Positions 1 to 6,164 of a DNA stretch of 16,299 nucleotides are shown here, piece by piece. Under the pieces are notes generated by a model. The model was not told the DNA's origin. It ran no database searches and was given only the letters and a program-made list of their open reading frames with translations. This DNA is from Oscillospiraceae bacterium (GTDB lineage: Bacteria; Bacillota; Clostridia; Oscillospirales; Ruminococcaceae): assembly GCA_017544185.1 (NCBI GenBank), contig JAFYEQ010000344.1, forward strand, positions 1 through 16,299, given 5' to 3'. Every line of letters begins with the position of its first letter. Positions within the stretch are counted from its first letter, which is position 1. Position numbers and translations under genes: made by a program.

Positions 1-420
1 ATCCTCGGGGATGTCAAGGTCGGAGCAGTCGGGGATATAGCTGAAGGTCTTGTCAGCGGAGGATGCCACTCTTACTACCTCGCCGTACTTCTCAGCCTCC
101 TGAGCAGCCTTCTTAGCCCACTGACCGGTGATGATATATGCAGCCTTGCCGTTCTTCATAAGGTTCATGGGCACGCCTGCGAATATGAGGGATGCACCGC
201 CCTGTACGAAGATCACCTTGTAGTTGTCGGGGATGCCCATGAGCTCGCGGAGGTCTGCCTCAGCTTCCTTTATGATCGCATCATAAGCCTTGGAACGGTG
301 GGACATCTCCATAACGGACATACCTGTGCCCTTGTAGTCGAGCATTTCCTCTGCTGCCTCGCGCAGCACTTCCTCGGGGAGAACGGCAGGTCCTGCCGAA
401 AAATTGTAGACTCTTGACAT
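1..420 (-). CDS. serC: Phosphoserine aminotransferase, N-terminal part (cut by window edge)
   Basis: PLP-dependent enzyme of serine biosynthesis; it converts 3-phosphohydroxypyruvate and glutamate to phosphoserine and 2-oxoglutarate in the cytoplasm. The 140 visible residues begin with the family signature YNFSAGPAVLP (residues 5-15), followed by SVMEMSHRS (about 35-43), the phosphate/cofactor-binding segment VQGGAS (about 72-77) and TGQWAKKA. The full-length family has about 360 residues, so roughly 220 lie left of the window. The ATG at 420 is supported by the conserved N-terminus and by a purine-rich AAGGAAG just upstream. It has its own promoter (485-513) and is separated from the surface-protein array by the terminator at 599-634, so it is a new transcription unit. 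In Clostridia serC is often followed by serA; that part is not visible. Identification is firm. Confidence 0.96.
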   Translation of the reverse strand, partial: MSRVYNFSAGPAVLPEEVLREAAEEMLDYKGTGMSVMEMSHRSKAYDAIIKEAEADLRELMGIPDNYKVIFVQGGASLIFAGVPMNLMKNGKAAYIITGQWAKKAAQEAEKYGEVVRVASSADKTFSYIPDCSDLDIPED

Positions 421-484
421 GATATACTTCCTTCCATCGGAGAACGGACATCGTCCGGGTACCGAAATATACTTATACCATATA

Positions 485-513
485 ATTATACCACGTATGT
501 GCATGATCGTCAA
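485..513 (-). promoter_or_regulatory. serC promoter
   Basis: On the minus strand TTGACG (508-513) and TATAAT (485-490) are separated by exactly 17 bases, a near-consensus housekeeping sigma factor promoter. The leader to the serC start is about 60 bases and contains a small 5-bp stem (445-457). Confidence 0.85.
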
Positions 514-598
514 GGGTAATGGGTATGTTATGACAGTTGTAGGAATAGACAAATTTACACAGACATAACGCGTATGATATGGTGAACTTTAGGGACAT

Positions 599-634
599 AA
601 CAAAACGGCTCTTCACCTTGCGGTGGAGAGCCGT
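599..634 (-). terminator. Intrinsic terminator of the two-gene unit 2430-656
   Basis: On the minus strand an 8-bp stem ACGGCTCT/AGAGCCGT continues past one mismatch into CACC/GGTG, closed by a GCAA (GNRA-type) loop, and is followed by TTTTGTT. It lies 22 bases after the stop codon of the last surface-protein gene. Confidence 0.85.
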
Positions 635-655
635 CATAGATCTTACAGTATGATC

Positions 656-817
656 TTACTTTCTTCTGCTGGTGACCATAGCAGCTGCTGCGAGTGCCAT
701 TACAGATACGATAGCAACAGCAGATGCATTGCCGGTGTTGGTGTTCTCGGTAGCGGGAACAGCAGCAGGAGCAGCCTCTACAGCGGGAGCTTCCTCAACT
801 GCGATGGGCTCATCATC
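656..817 (-). repeat. Shared 3' module, shortened copy in array member 1
   Basis: It encodes the same DDEPIAVEE to basic-tail module as the copies at 1456-1641, 2795-2983 and 4178-4363, but lacks one Ala/Pro/Val/Glu repeat of the linker (53 codons against 61-62). Confidence 0.75.
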
Positions 818-1396
818 GGACTCGGGCTCAGCTACCTCTTCCTCAGCAGCCTCAGCCTCGGGCTCAGCTACCTCTTCCTCAGCAGCCGGAGCCTCAGCTA
901 CAGCGCCTACAGCGTCGGAAAGAAGAACGCCGTCCTTGCCAAGTACTTCTACGTCTACTACGCTCCAATCGCCCCACCAGTTCTGGAGGAAGAAGTTAGC
1001 GTATGCATCGTCGGCCTTGAATACGGGCTCATCCTTGATGATCTCAACGGTCTTGCCGTCGGAGGTTATCTCCTTGGCAGCATCAGCGTTGCCCCAGTCA
1101 TGAGATTCCCAGTTGTTGGCAGTCGCATTGATACCAACGCCGCCGCCGAAGCCCTGAGACTCATCGTTTACCTGGATGTACCATCTTACGCCGTATACCT
1201 CGGTAACGTCGATGCCGGAATCCTTGCACCATGCGGGGATGTTAGCATCAGCGCTGTTTACGGTGAGAAAGTAGTCCTTGCCGGGAGTCCTCTCCTCGAT
1301 ATAAGGCTTGCCTGCAGTAGCGCTAACGCTCACAGAAGCAAGAGTGGATGCGAGTACGACAGCAGCAAAGCCGCCTACGAGCTTCTTGATGTTCAT
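656..1396 (-). CDS. Exported surface protein, unique carbohydrate-binding-like head, sorting-type tail (array member 1)
   Basis: 246 residues. Residues 1-27 form a signal peptide (basic NIKK, hydrophobic core, SVSA cleavage region). Residues 30-160 form a compact head rich in Trp, Gly and Asn (W72, W96, W101, W140, W141, W144; QGFGGGVGIN at 81-90). Its W-Y-I-Q and S-H-D-W patterns recall small beta-sandwich modules of cellulolytic ruminococci, but I cannot assign a family. Residues 165-213 are an acidic Ala/Glu/Pro linker. The C-terminus has NTNTGN (218-223), an Ala-rich membrane segment and the basic end SRRK, the three-part layout of sortase substrates. AAGGAG lies 8 bases before the ATG. 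It follows array member 2 after only 59 bases with no terminator between, so the two are probably cotranscribed. Head function is not known. Confidence 0.88.
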   Translation of the reverse strand: MNIKKLVGGFAAVVLASTLASVSVSATAGKPYIEERTPGKDYFLTVNSADANIPAWCKDSGIDVTEVYGVRWYIQVNDESQGFGGGVGINATANNWESHDWGNADAAKEITSDGKTVEIIKDEPVFKADDAYANFFLQNWWGDWSVVDVEVLGKDGVLLSDAVGAVAEAPAAEEEVAEPEAEAAEEEVAEPESDDEPIAVEEAPAVEAAPAAVPATENTNTGNASAVAIVSVMALAAAAMVTSRRK

Positions 1397-1455
1397 AATG
1401 AGATCTCCTTTTCTATATCTTTTTTTATATCTGTTTATCTGTCTGCAAAAGGATC

Positions 1456-1641
1456 TTACTTCCTCTTGCTGATAGCCATAGCAGCAGCTGCGAGAGCCAT
1501 CACGCTTACAACAGCAGCAGCGGATGCATTACCGGTGTTGGTGTTGGAAGTAGCGGGTACAGCAGCGGGAGCAGCCTCTACAGCAGGAGCAGCTTCCTCA
1601 ACTACGGGAGCAGCCTCTTCAACTGCGATGGGCTCGTCGTC
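1456..1641 (-). repeat. Shared 3' module, copy in array member 2
   Basis: This stretch encodes DDEPIAVEE to the stop codon (linker end, N-T-N-T-G-N signal, membrane segment, basic tail). It is highly similar at nucleotide level to 2795-2983 and 4178-4363, and in shorter form to 656-817. Confidence 0.8.
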
Positions 1642-2430
1642 AGACTCAGGCTCGAACTCGGGCTCTTCGAGAACGATCTCGTCCTCAGCGGGAGCCTCCT
1701 CCTCAACAGCCTCTGCCTCGGGCTCAGCTACTTCTTCAGCTGCAGCGGGAGCAGATACGCCAAGAGGTATAGCGTTGCCGTCCTTGTCAAGGAACACGAT
1801 GTTGTCCATATAAAGGATGTAGTCGTTGGGACCGCTGTTCTCGTCGGAAGGATCGTCCTTCCATACCTGGAGACCGAGGAACGGGTTAGTGCCCTCCATG
1901 GTGTACTTGGACTTGGGGAGCAGGAACTTGATCTCTGCGGTAGCCACGGGAGACTCCTCACCGGGGTTGTAAGCGCAGATCTCGAACTGGTTGCCCATAG
2001 ACCAATCAGGGTTTTTCTGGAGCTCAGCGCCCGACATCTTCTCTCTGTCGAAACCGCCAGCTGCGCCAAGTGCGCCGCCCTTCCAGCCGATGACGCCTTC
2101 AGCGTCCATGGGAGCAGACTGAACGTCCATCTTGATGGAAGCGATGTTCAGAGCGGACTCTCTGGGCATGATGGAGTCGAGATCGAACCATACCTTAGGC
2201 TTAACGTCGTGGGTGACCTTCAGCGAGAGCTGCTTGGAGCCGTTGTGATCTACGATCTCAAGGCCGGAAGCCACACAGTCGGAGTCATCGGTATTGAGGT
2301 ATGCGAAGGAAAAGTCGCCGTCCTCAAAGTCGATCTTGTCGGCACCGATAGCGGATGCGCCGGTGCTGAGTGCGGATACAGCAGAAGCTGCGAGAGCAAG
2401 TGCTGCTACGGATGCTATTATCTTTTTCAT
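1456..2430 (-). CDS. Exported surface protein with carbohydrate-binding-like head (array member 2)
   Basis: 324 residues: signal peptide 1-28 (GASA); head about 30-226 beginning KIDFEDGDFSF and ending with the beta-strand pattern YMDNIVFLDKDGNAIPLG; acidic linker 229-295; N-T-N-T-G-N at 296-301; Ala-rich membrane segment; SKRK end. The head is a close paralogue of members 3 and 4, sharing WFDLDSIMPR, GGFDR, the FLLPKSKYT region and NPFLGLQVW. The length and beta-rich pattern fit a jelly-roll carbohydrate-binding module, but that is inference and no family is recognised. The linker carries the conserved island DEIVLEEPEF followed by SDDEPIAVEE. Start codon choice is clear: AGGAGGGG lies just upstream. 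It has its own promoter (2468-2496) and heads the unit that includes member 1. Confidence 0.9.
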   Translation of the reverse strand: MKKIIASVAALALAASAVSALSTGASAIGADKIDFEDGDFSFAYLNTDDSDCVASGLEIVDHNGSKQLSLKVTHDVKPKVWFDLDSIMPRESALNIASIKMDVQSAPMDAEGVIGWKGGALGAAGGFDREKMSGAELQKNPDWSMGNQFEICAYNPGEESPVATAEIKFLLPKSKYTMEGTNPFLGLQVWKDDPSDENSGPNDYILYMDNIVFLDKDGNAIPLGVSAPAAAEEVAEPEAEAVEEEAPAEDEIVLEEPEFEPESDDEPIAVEEAAPVVEEAAPAVEAAPAAVPATSNTNTGNASAAAVVSVMALAAAAMAISKRK

Positions 2431-2467
2431 AGTTATCCCCTCCTAGGAATACACATATAACGTTGTT

Positions 2468-2496
2468 ATTATACCATATCCCGAACCAAATTGCAA
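2468..2496 (-). promoter_or_regulatory. Promoter of array unit 2430-656
   Basis: Minus strand TTGCAA (2491-2496), 17-base spacer, TATAAT (2468-2473). The -10 box is followed by AACAACGTTAT and a leader of about 30 bases to the ATG at 2430. Confidence 0.88.
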
Positions 2497-2529
2497 GCAT
2501 TTATTGCTGTTATAATGACCAATTTTTGC
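2495..2529 (-). promoter_or_regulatory. Conserved block upstream of the array promoter, copy A
   Basis: Thirty-five bases starting at the -35 box match the equivalent position upstream of array member 3 (3962-3996) at about 30 of 35 positions, including an invariant CCAATTTTTGC (plus-strand reading) and GTTATAAT. Weaker similarity continues for about 25 more bases. It could be an activator/repressor site, an UP element, or simply duplication remnant. Confidence 0.6.
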
Positions 2530-2691
2530 GGTAAAATTTTATAAATGCCGATATATACAGCAATTTCCGCATCGTTTTTGTCAGGGAAACGATAAAAATA
2601 TCATCCGTCTGAAGTACCGAGGGCCGACACGAGGGATCCGCAGGAGCCCCATTGGCCCCTACGACGAAAACGTTTATGCGTTTCCCGCCAT
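2530..2691. other. Intergenic stretch with no recognisable gene
   Basis: This is the middle of the 364-base gap between array members 3 and 2. I see no ORF with a ribosome binding site. The left part is AT-rich and continues the conserved upstream block. The right part is GC-rich with a small AAACGTTT palindrome (about 2668-2675). Nothing here supports a function. Confidence 0.5.
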
Positions 2692-2726
2692 CTCAGCTCT
2701 CCGCTCTCAACTCTCAACGCTCCTAT
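2692..2726. repeat. Degenerate heptanucleotide tandem repeat, five units
   Basis: On the plus strand five consecutive 7-base units read CTCAGCT, CTCCGCT, CTCAACT, CTCAACG, CTCCTAT. The array is pyrimidine-rich and lies just beyond the terminator of array member 3. It resembles the heptamer array at 16241-16289 in period and strand bias but not in unit sequence. Confidence 0.7.
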
Positions 2727-2740
2727 AAGCTCCCGACTCA

Positions 2741-2775
2741 TAAAAATATCCCCTCCGCCCGAAAGCGAAGGGGAT
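2741..2775 (-). terminator. Intrinsic terminator of array member 3
   Basis: Minus strand: 11-bp stem ATCCCCTTCGC/GCGGAGGGGAT (one T-G pair) with a 6-base loop, followed by ATTTTTA. It lies 20 bases after the stop codon at 2795 and is almost identical to the stem at 4130-4157. Confidence 0.88.
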
Positions 2776-2794
2776 GATGATGATCCGAGATATC

Positions 2795-2983
2795 TTACTT
2801 TCTCTTGCTTACAGCCATAGCAGCAGCAGCGAGAGCCATTACGGATACGATAGCAGCAGCGGAAGCGTTGCCGGTGTTGGTGTTGGAGGTAGCGGGTACA
2901 GCAGCGGGAGCAGCCTCTACAGCAGCAGGTGCAGCTTCCTCAACTACAGGAGCAGCCTCTTCAACAGCGATGGGCTCGTCGTC
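2795..2983 (-). repeat. Shared 3' module, copy in array member 3
   Basis: It encodes the DDEPIAVEE to SKRK module common to the array. Nucleotide-level similarity to 1456-1641 and 4178-4363 is high, with one extra Ala codon in the linker. Confidence 0.8.
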
Positions 2984-3898
2984 AGACTCGGGAACGAACT
3001 CAGGCTCTTCGAGAACGATCTCGTCCTCAGCTACCTCTTCAGCAGCCTCGGTCTCGGGCTCTGCAACTTCCTCAGCGGGAGCCTCGGTAGCAGCCTCGGT
3101 AGCAGCCTCAGTAACAGTCTCGGTCTCAGCAGCAGCGGGAGCAGCAGCGGATACACCAAGGTTCAGAGCGTTGCCGTCCTTGTCCTTGAGGATGATGTTG
3201 TCGATGTAAAGATCGTAACCTACGGGAGTACCGTACTGGAGCTCCTCGGTCTCGGTCTTGTTGCCCTCACCGTCATCAACGGTCTTCTTCACGAGAGTAG
3301 CCTTGCAGGAAGGCTGGTCGCCGTTCCATACCATTACGCAGAAGAAGGGGTTGGTGCCCAGATCGGTATATCTGGAAGCGGGGAGGAGGAACTTCTTCTC
3401 AGCGGTGTTCACTGCGGAACCCTTGCCGATCTCCCAGCCGGAGATATCGAATGCGTTGTCCTGCTGGCTCCAGTTAGGATTGCACTGAGAGTCGCCGCCC
3501 TTCATGTTGACTCTGTCGAAGCCGCCTGCGGAACCGATGGTACCACCATGCCAGCAGATAACAGCGTCATCACCGTGAGGCTCAGCAGAGATCTCAAGAG
3601 AGATGGACATGATCTGAGTAGTAACAGATCTGTCGCAGATGGAGTCCAGATCGAACCATACCTTGGGGATCTGTCCATCGGGAACATACAGATGCAGAGC
3701 CTTGGAGCCGTTGTGATCAGCTACCTCAAGACCGCTTGCAACGCAGTCCTTCTGGTCAGTGTTGAGGTAAACGAAAGAAAAGTCGCCGTCCTCAAAATCG
3801 ATCTTGTCAGTGCCGATAGCGGATGCGCCGGCGCTGAGTGCGGATACAGCAGAAGCTGCAAGAGCAAGTGCTGTTACGGATGCAAATACCTTTTTCAT
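2795..3898 (-). CDS. Exported surface protein with carbohydrate-binding-like head (array member 3)
   Basis: 367 residues: signal peptide 1-28; head about 30-250; acidic Thr/Ala/Glu/Pro linker about 251-337; N-T-N-T-G-N at 339-344; Ala-rich membrane segment; SKRK end. The head is a paralogue of members 2 and 4 (KIDFEDGDFSFVYLNTD, VWFDLDSI, GGFDRVNM, FLLPASRYT, NPFFCVMVW, YIDNIILKDKDGNAL). It carries an insertion of about 25 charged residues near 200-225 that member 2 lacks, probably a surface loop. The linker has short EAATEA-type repeats, then DEIVLEEPEF and SDDEPIAVEE as in its siblings. GGAGGG lies 7 bases before the ATG. It is transcribed alone, with its own promoter (3935-3963) and terminator (2741-2775). 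Binding to a polysaccharide is an inference; no family is assigned. Confidence 0.9.
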   Translation of the reverse strand: MKKVFASVTALALAASAVSALSAGASAIGTDKIDFEDGDFSFVYLNTDQKDCVASGLEVADHNGSKALHLYVPDGQIPKVWFDLDSICDRSVTTQIMSISLEISAEPHGDDAVICWHGGTIGSAGGFDRVNMKGGDSQCNPNWSQQDNAFDISGWEIGKGSAVNTAEKKFLLPASRYTDLGTNPFFCVMVWNGDQPSCKATLVKKTVDDGEGNKTETEELQYGTPVGYDLYIDNIILKDKDGNALNLGVSAAAPAAAETETVTEAATEAATEAPAEEVAEPETEAAEEVAEDEIVLEEPEFVPESDDEPIAVEEAAPVVEEAAPAAVEAAPAAVPATSNTNTGNASAAAIVSVMALAAAAMAVSKRK

Positions 3899-3934
3899 GA
3901 TATTACCCTCCTAAGAGATAATTCTAATGAAGTT

Positions 3935-3963
3935 ATTATATCACATCTCTAAAAATATATCAA
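3935..3963 (-). promoter_or_regulatory. Promoter of array member 3
   Basis: Minus strand TTGATA (3958-3963), 17-base spacer, TATAAT (3935-3940). The spacer sequence TATTTTTAGA resembles that of the promoter at 7031-7059. Confidence 0.88.
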
Positions 3964-3996
3964 GCGTTTTTTGCCGTTATAATAGCCAATTTTTGC
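3962..3996 (-). promoter_or_regulatory. Conserved block upstream of the array promoter, copy B
   Basis: Counterpart of 2495-2529, at the same distance from the -35 box. The two share GTTATAAT and CCAATTTTTGC (plus-strand reading). Confidence 0.6.
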
Positions 3997-4069
3997 TATG
4001 GTTTTTTATCAAAAGACGATATTTGCGCTCATATCTTCCGAAGATCTGCCTTATTACGCGCTATACACA

Positions 4070-4117
4070 CACGATCGTCAACTTTACGGGCATCTTATAG
4101 TCGACGATCGTGCCCGT
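4070..4117. repeat. Two overlapping inverted repeats
   Basis: CACGATCGTC (4070-4079) pairs with GACGATCGTG (4103-4112), and ACGGGCA (4086-4092) pairs with TGCCCGT (4111-4117). The right arms overlap by two bases, so the two stems interlock. It lies between the terminator of member 4 and the upstream block of member 3. Confidence 0.7.
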
Positions 4118-4124
4118 GACCCGC

Positions 4125-4157
4125 AAAATATCCCCTCCGCCCGAAGGCGAAGGGGAT
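4125..4157 (-). terminator. Terminator-like stem after array member 4
   Basis: Minus strand 11-bp stem nearly identical to that at 2748-2775, with a 6-base loop. The following T-run is only ATTTTG, so termination may be weaker than at 2741-2775. Confidence 0.75.
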
Positions 4158-4177
4158 GGACTTAGCGCCGTAAGATC

Positions 4178-4363
4178 TTACTTTCTCTTGCTTGCAGCCA
4201 TAGCAGCAGCAGCGAGGATCATTACAGATGCAACAGCAGCAGCGGGAACGTTGCCGGTGTTGGTGTTGGAGGTAGCAGGTACAGCAGCGGGAGCAGCCTC
4301 TACAGCAGGTGCAGCTTCCTCGACTACAGGAGCAGCCTCTTCAACAGCGATGGGCTCATCGTC
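4178..4363 (-). repeat. Shared 3' module, copy in array member 4
   Basis: It encodes the DDEPIAVEE to SKRK module; highly similar at nucleotide level to 1456-1641 and 2795-2983. Confidence 0.8.
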
Positions 4364-5251
4364 AGCCTCGGGAACGAATTCGGGCTCTTCGAGCACGATC
4401 TCATCCTCAACTACCTCTTCAACGGCCTCGGTCTCGGGCTCTGCGACTTCCTCAGCGGGAGCCTCGGTAGCAGCCTCGGTGACAGCCTCGGTCTCAGCAG
4501 CTGCGGGAGCAGCGTCGGATACGCCGAGGTCCAGAGCATTGCCGTCCTTGTCAAGGAAGGTGATGTTGTCGATGTAGAGGTTCAGGCCGCAGTCAGCGCC
4601 CTGCTCGATGGTCTCGACCTCTTCGCCGTTCTCATCGGTGCCCTTGGTAGGCACGCCCTTCTTAGCCTGGATGCCCCAGATCATTACGCCCAGGAAGGGG
4701 TTCACGCTGGTCTCGGTATACTTGGATGTGGGAAGAAGGAACTTCTTCTCGCAGTCAACGACAGGGGAAGCCTCGCCGGGGTTGTAAGCAGCCAGCTCAT
4801 AAGCGGTGCCCTCGTTCCAGTTGGGGTCCTTCTGAGCGCTGCCGCCGGTCATGTTCACTCTGTCAAAGCCGCCTGCGGTACCACTGTTGCCGCCGCACCA
4901 GTTGATGAACGCGTTCTCATCCTCGGGAGCGGTCTGCATCTGCCATGTGATCTTGCTCACCTCGAGAGCGGTAGCTCTGGGCATGATGCTGTCGATGTCG
5001 AACCAGATCTTAGCGCAGTGCTTAGCGGGTACATAGAGATGGAGAGCCTTGGAGCCGTTCCAGTCTACTACCTCGAGACCGCTGGTGGTGCAGTCTGCAG
5101 CGTCGGTGTTGAGGTATACGAACGAGAAGTCGCCGTCCTCAAAGTCGATCTTGCTGCCGCCAACTGCGGAAGCGCCTGCGGAAAATGCACTCATTGCGGA
5201 TGCAGCCATTGCCAGAGAAGCAGCAACGGCAAGGGTCTTCTTCATTTTCAT
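4178..5251 (-). CDS. Exported surface protein with carbohydrate-binding-like head (array member 4)
   Basis: 357 residues: signal peptide 1-29 (basic KMKK, Ala-rich core, AGASA); head about 33-245, a paralogue of members 2 and 3 (KIDFEDGDFSFVYLNTD, IWFDIDSIMPR, GGFDRVNM, FLLPTSKYT, NPFLGVMIW, YIDNITFLDKDGNAL); acidic linker 247-327 with DEIVLEEPEF and DDEPIAVEE; N-T-N-T-G-N at 329-334; Ala-rich membrane segment; SKRK. An insertion of about 25 residues (196-220) sits where member 3 has its own, suggesting a variable loop. GGAGG lies 8 bases before the ATG. It follows member 5 after 75 bases without a terminator or clear promoter, so it probably belongs to the unit starting at 6977 and ends it. 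Carbohydrate binding is inferred from fold-like pattern only. Confidence 0.9.
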   Translation of the reverse strand: MKMKKTLAVAASLAMAASAMSAFSAGASAVGGSKIDFEDGDFSFVYLNTDAADCTTSGLEVVDWNGSKALHLYVPAKHCAKIWFDIDSIMPRATALEVSKITWQMQTAPEDENAFINWCGGNSGTAGGFDRVNMTGGSAQKDPNWNEGTAYELAAYNPGEASPVVDCEKKFLLPTSKYTETSVNPFLGVMIWGIQAKKGVPTKGTDENGEEVETIEQGADCGLNLYIDNITFLDKDGNALDLGVSDAAPAAAETEAVTEAATEAPAEEVAEPETEAVEEVVEDEIVLEEPEFVPEADDEPIAVEEAAPVVEEAAPAVEAAPAAVPATSNTNTGNVPAAAVASVMILAAAAMAASKRK

Positions 5252-5326
5252 GATGATCTCCTCCTAAGAGACTTTTTCTTTCTATCTATCAGCTCTGTTC
5301 TCACAAAGCATGATGATCCGATGATG

Positions 5327-6106
5327 TTACTTCTTGCGTGTAACAGCGCCTACTACGGCTGCGAGAGCCATAACGCCTATAACAGCGAGGGTGGAAGTGT
5401 TGCCTGTGGGGGTGTTGGAAGTAGCGGGGACAGCAGCGGGAGCAGCCTCTTCAACTGCGGGAGCAGCTTCCTCAACGGGAGCCTCTTCCTCGGCAGGAGC
5501 AGCCTCCTCAGCGGGAGCCTCCTCAACTACAGCTTCCTCGGCAGGTGCGGCAGCCTTGTCAGAGAAGCAGTAGTCCTTTCCTTCCTGGTCTGTGCAATAG
5601 GGGATATCGCCCATCTTGGACTCAGCCAGCTCATAGTCTACAGATGTTACCATGCAGGACTTGAGGGAGAAGCAGAGACCTGTGTCACCGAGAGCATCGA
5701 TAGCGTCCTTGGAGTACACGAAGGTGAGCTCTGTATCGTCCTTGTTCACGCATATCCAGCCGTCAGACTTTACGGTAAGATCGTCTGCGGTGAACGTACC
5801 GGGGTTGAGATAGTTGAACTCCTCGGACGACTGAGAGATCCAGCCGTTGTCGTAGTCAACAGGGTTCACGAGATACTGATCGGCAAGACCGAACTTGTCG
5901 TAGATCTCAACGTGCAGGGTGATCTTGATATCACCGCCAACAGCCTGGAGCTGCTCCTTGGTGATACCGAAGCCGACGTTCGACCAGTCTCCGGGGTATT
6001 CATCCACGGTACCCAGGGTGATCGTCTCGGCTGCTGCGCTTACAGCAAATACGGATGCTGTGAGAGCAGCTGCTGCAAAAGCAGCGGCAAACTTCTTCAA
6101 AACCAT
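5327..6106 (-). CDS. Exported surface protein with a distinct head (array member 5)
   Basis: 259 residues from the ATG at 6106, chosen because GGAGG lies 8 bases upstream and a clear signal peptide follows (VLKK, Ala-rich core, SAAA near 26). A longer open frame to 6304 would overlap member 6 and bury the signal, so it is rejected. The head, about 27-185, begins ETITLGTVDEYPGDWSNVG and differs from the KIDFEDGDF heads; it has four cysteines (C119, C145, C151, C171) plus C180 and several Trp/Tyr. The linker (186-228) is a repeat of EEAAP/EEAPA. The tail has N-T-P-T-G-N (231-236), the array's closest match to a canonical P-x-T-G signal, then a membrane segment and TRKK. It lies 58 bases after member 6 and 75 before member 4, in the same unit. 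Head function unknown. Confidence 0.88.
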   Translation of the reverse strand: MVLKKFAAAFAAAALTASVFAVSAAAETITLGTVDEYPGDWSNVGFGITKEQLQAVGGDIKITLHVEIYDKFGLADQYLVNPVDYDNGWISQSSEEFNYLNPGTFTADDLTVKSDGWICVNKDDTELTFVYSKDAIDALGDTGLCFSLKSCMVTSVDYELAESKMGDIPYCTDQEGKDYCFSDKAAAPAEEAVVEEAPAEEAAPAEEEAPVEEAAPAVEEAAPAAVPATSNTPTGNTSTLAVIGVMALAAVVGAVTRKK

Positions 6107-6140
6107 TTTCTTTTCCTCCGTCTTCTTCAAGATACGCTCC

Positions 6141-6160
6141 GAGAGCGCACCTTGGCTCTC
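6141..6160 (-). other. Intercistronic stem-loop between array members 6 and 5
   Basis: GAGAGC and GCTCTC form a 6-bp stem with an 8-base loop just after the stop codon at 6165. No T-run follows, so it is unlikely to terminate; it may stabilise or mark processing of the transcript. Confidence 0.4.
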
Positions 6161-6164
6161 TCTA

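Noticed and set aside
2663..2680. Second cre-like site around GAAAACGTTTA
   Set aside because: It lacks the flanking T-G and C-A positions and lies about 170 bases upstream of the nearest promoter.
2692..2726. CRISPR array
   Set aside because: The repeats are 7-base tandem units with no spacers; the same holds at 16241-16289.
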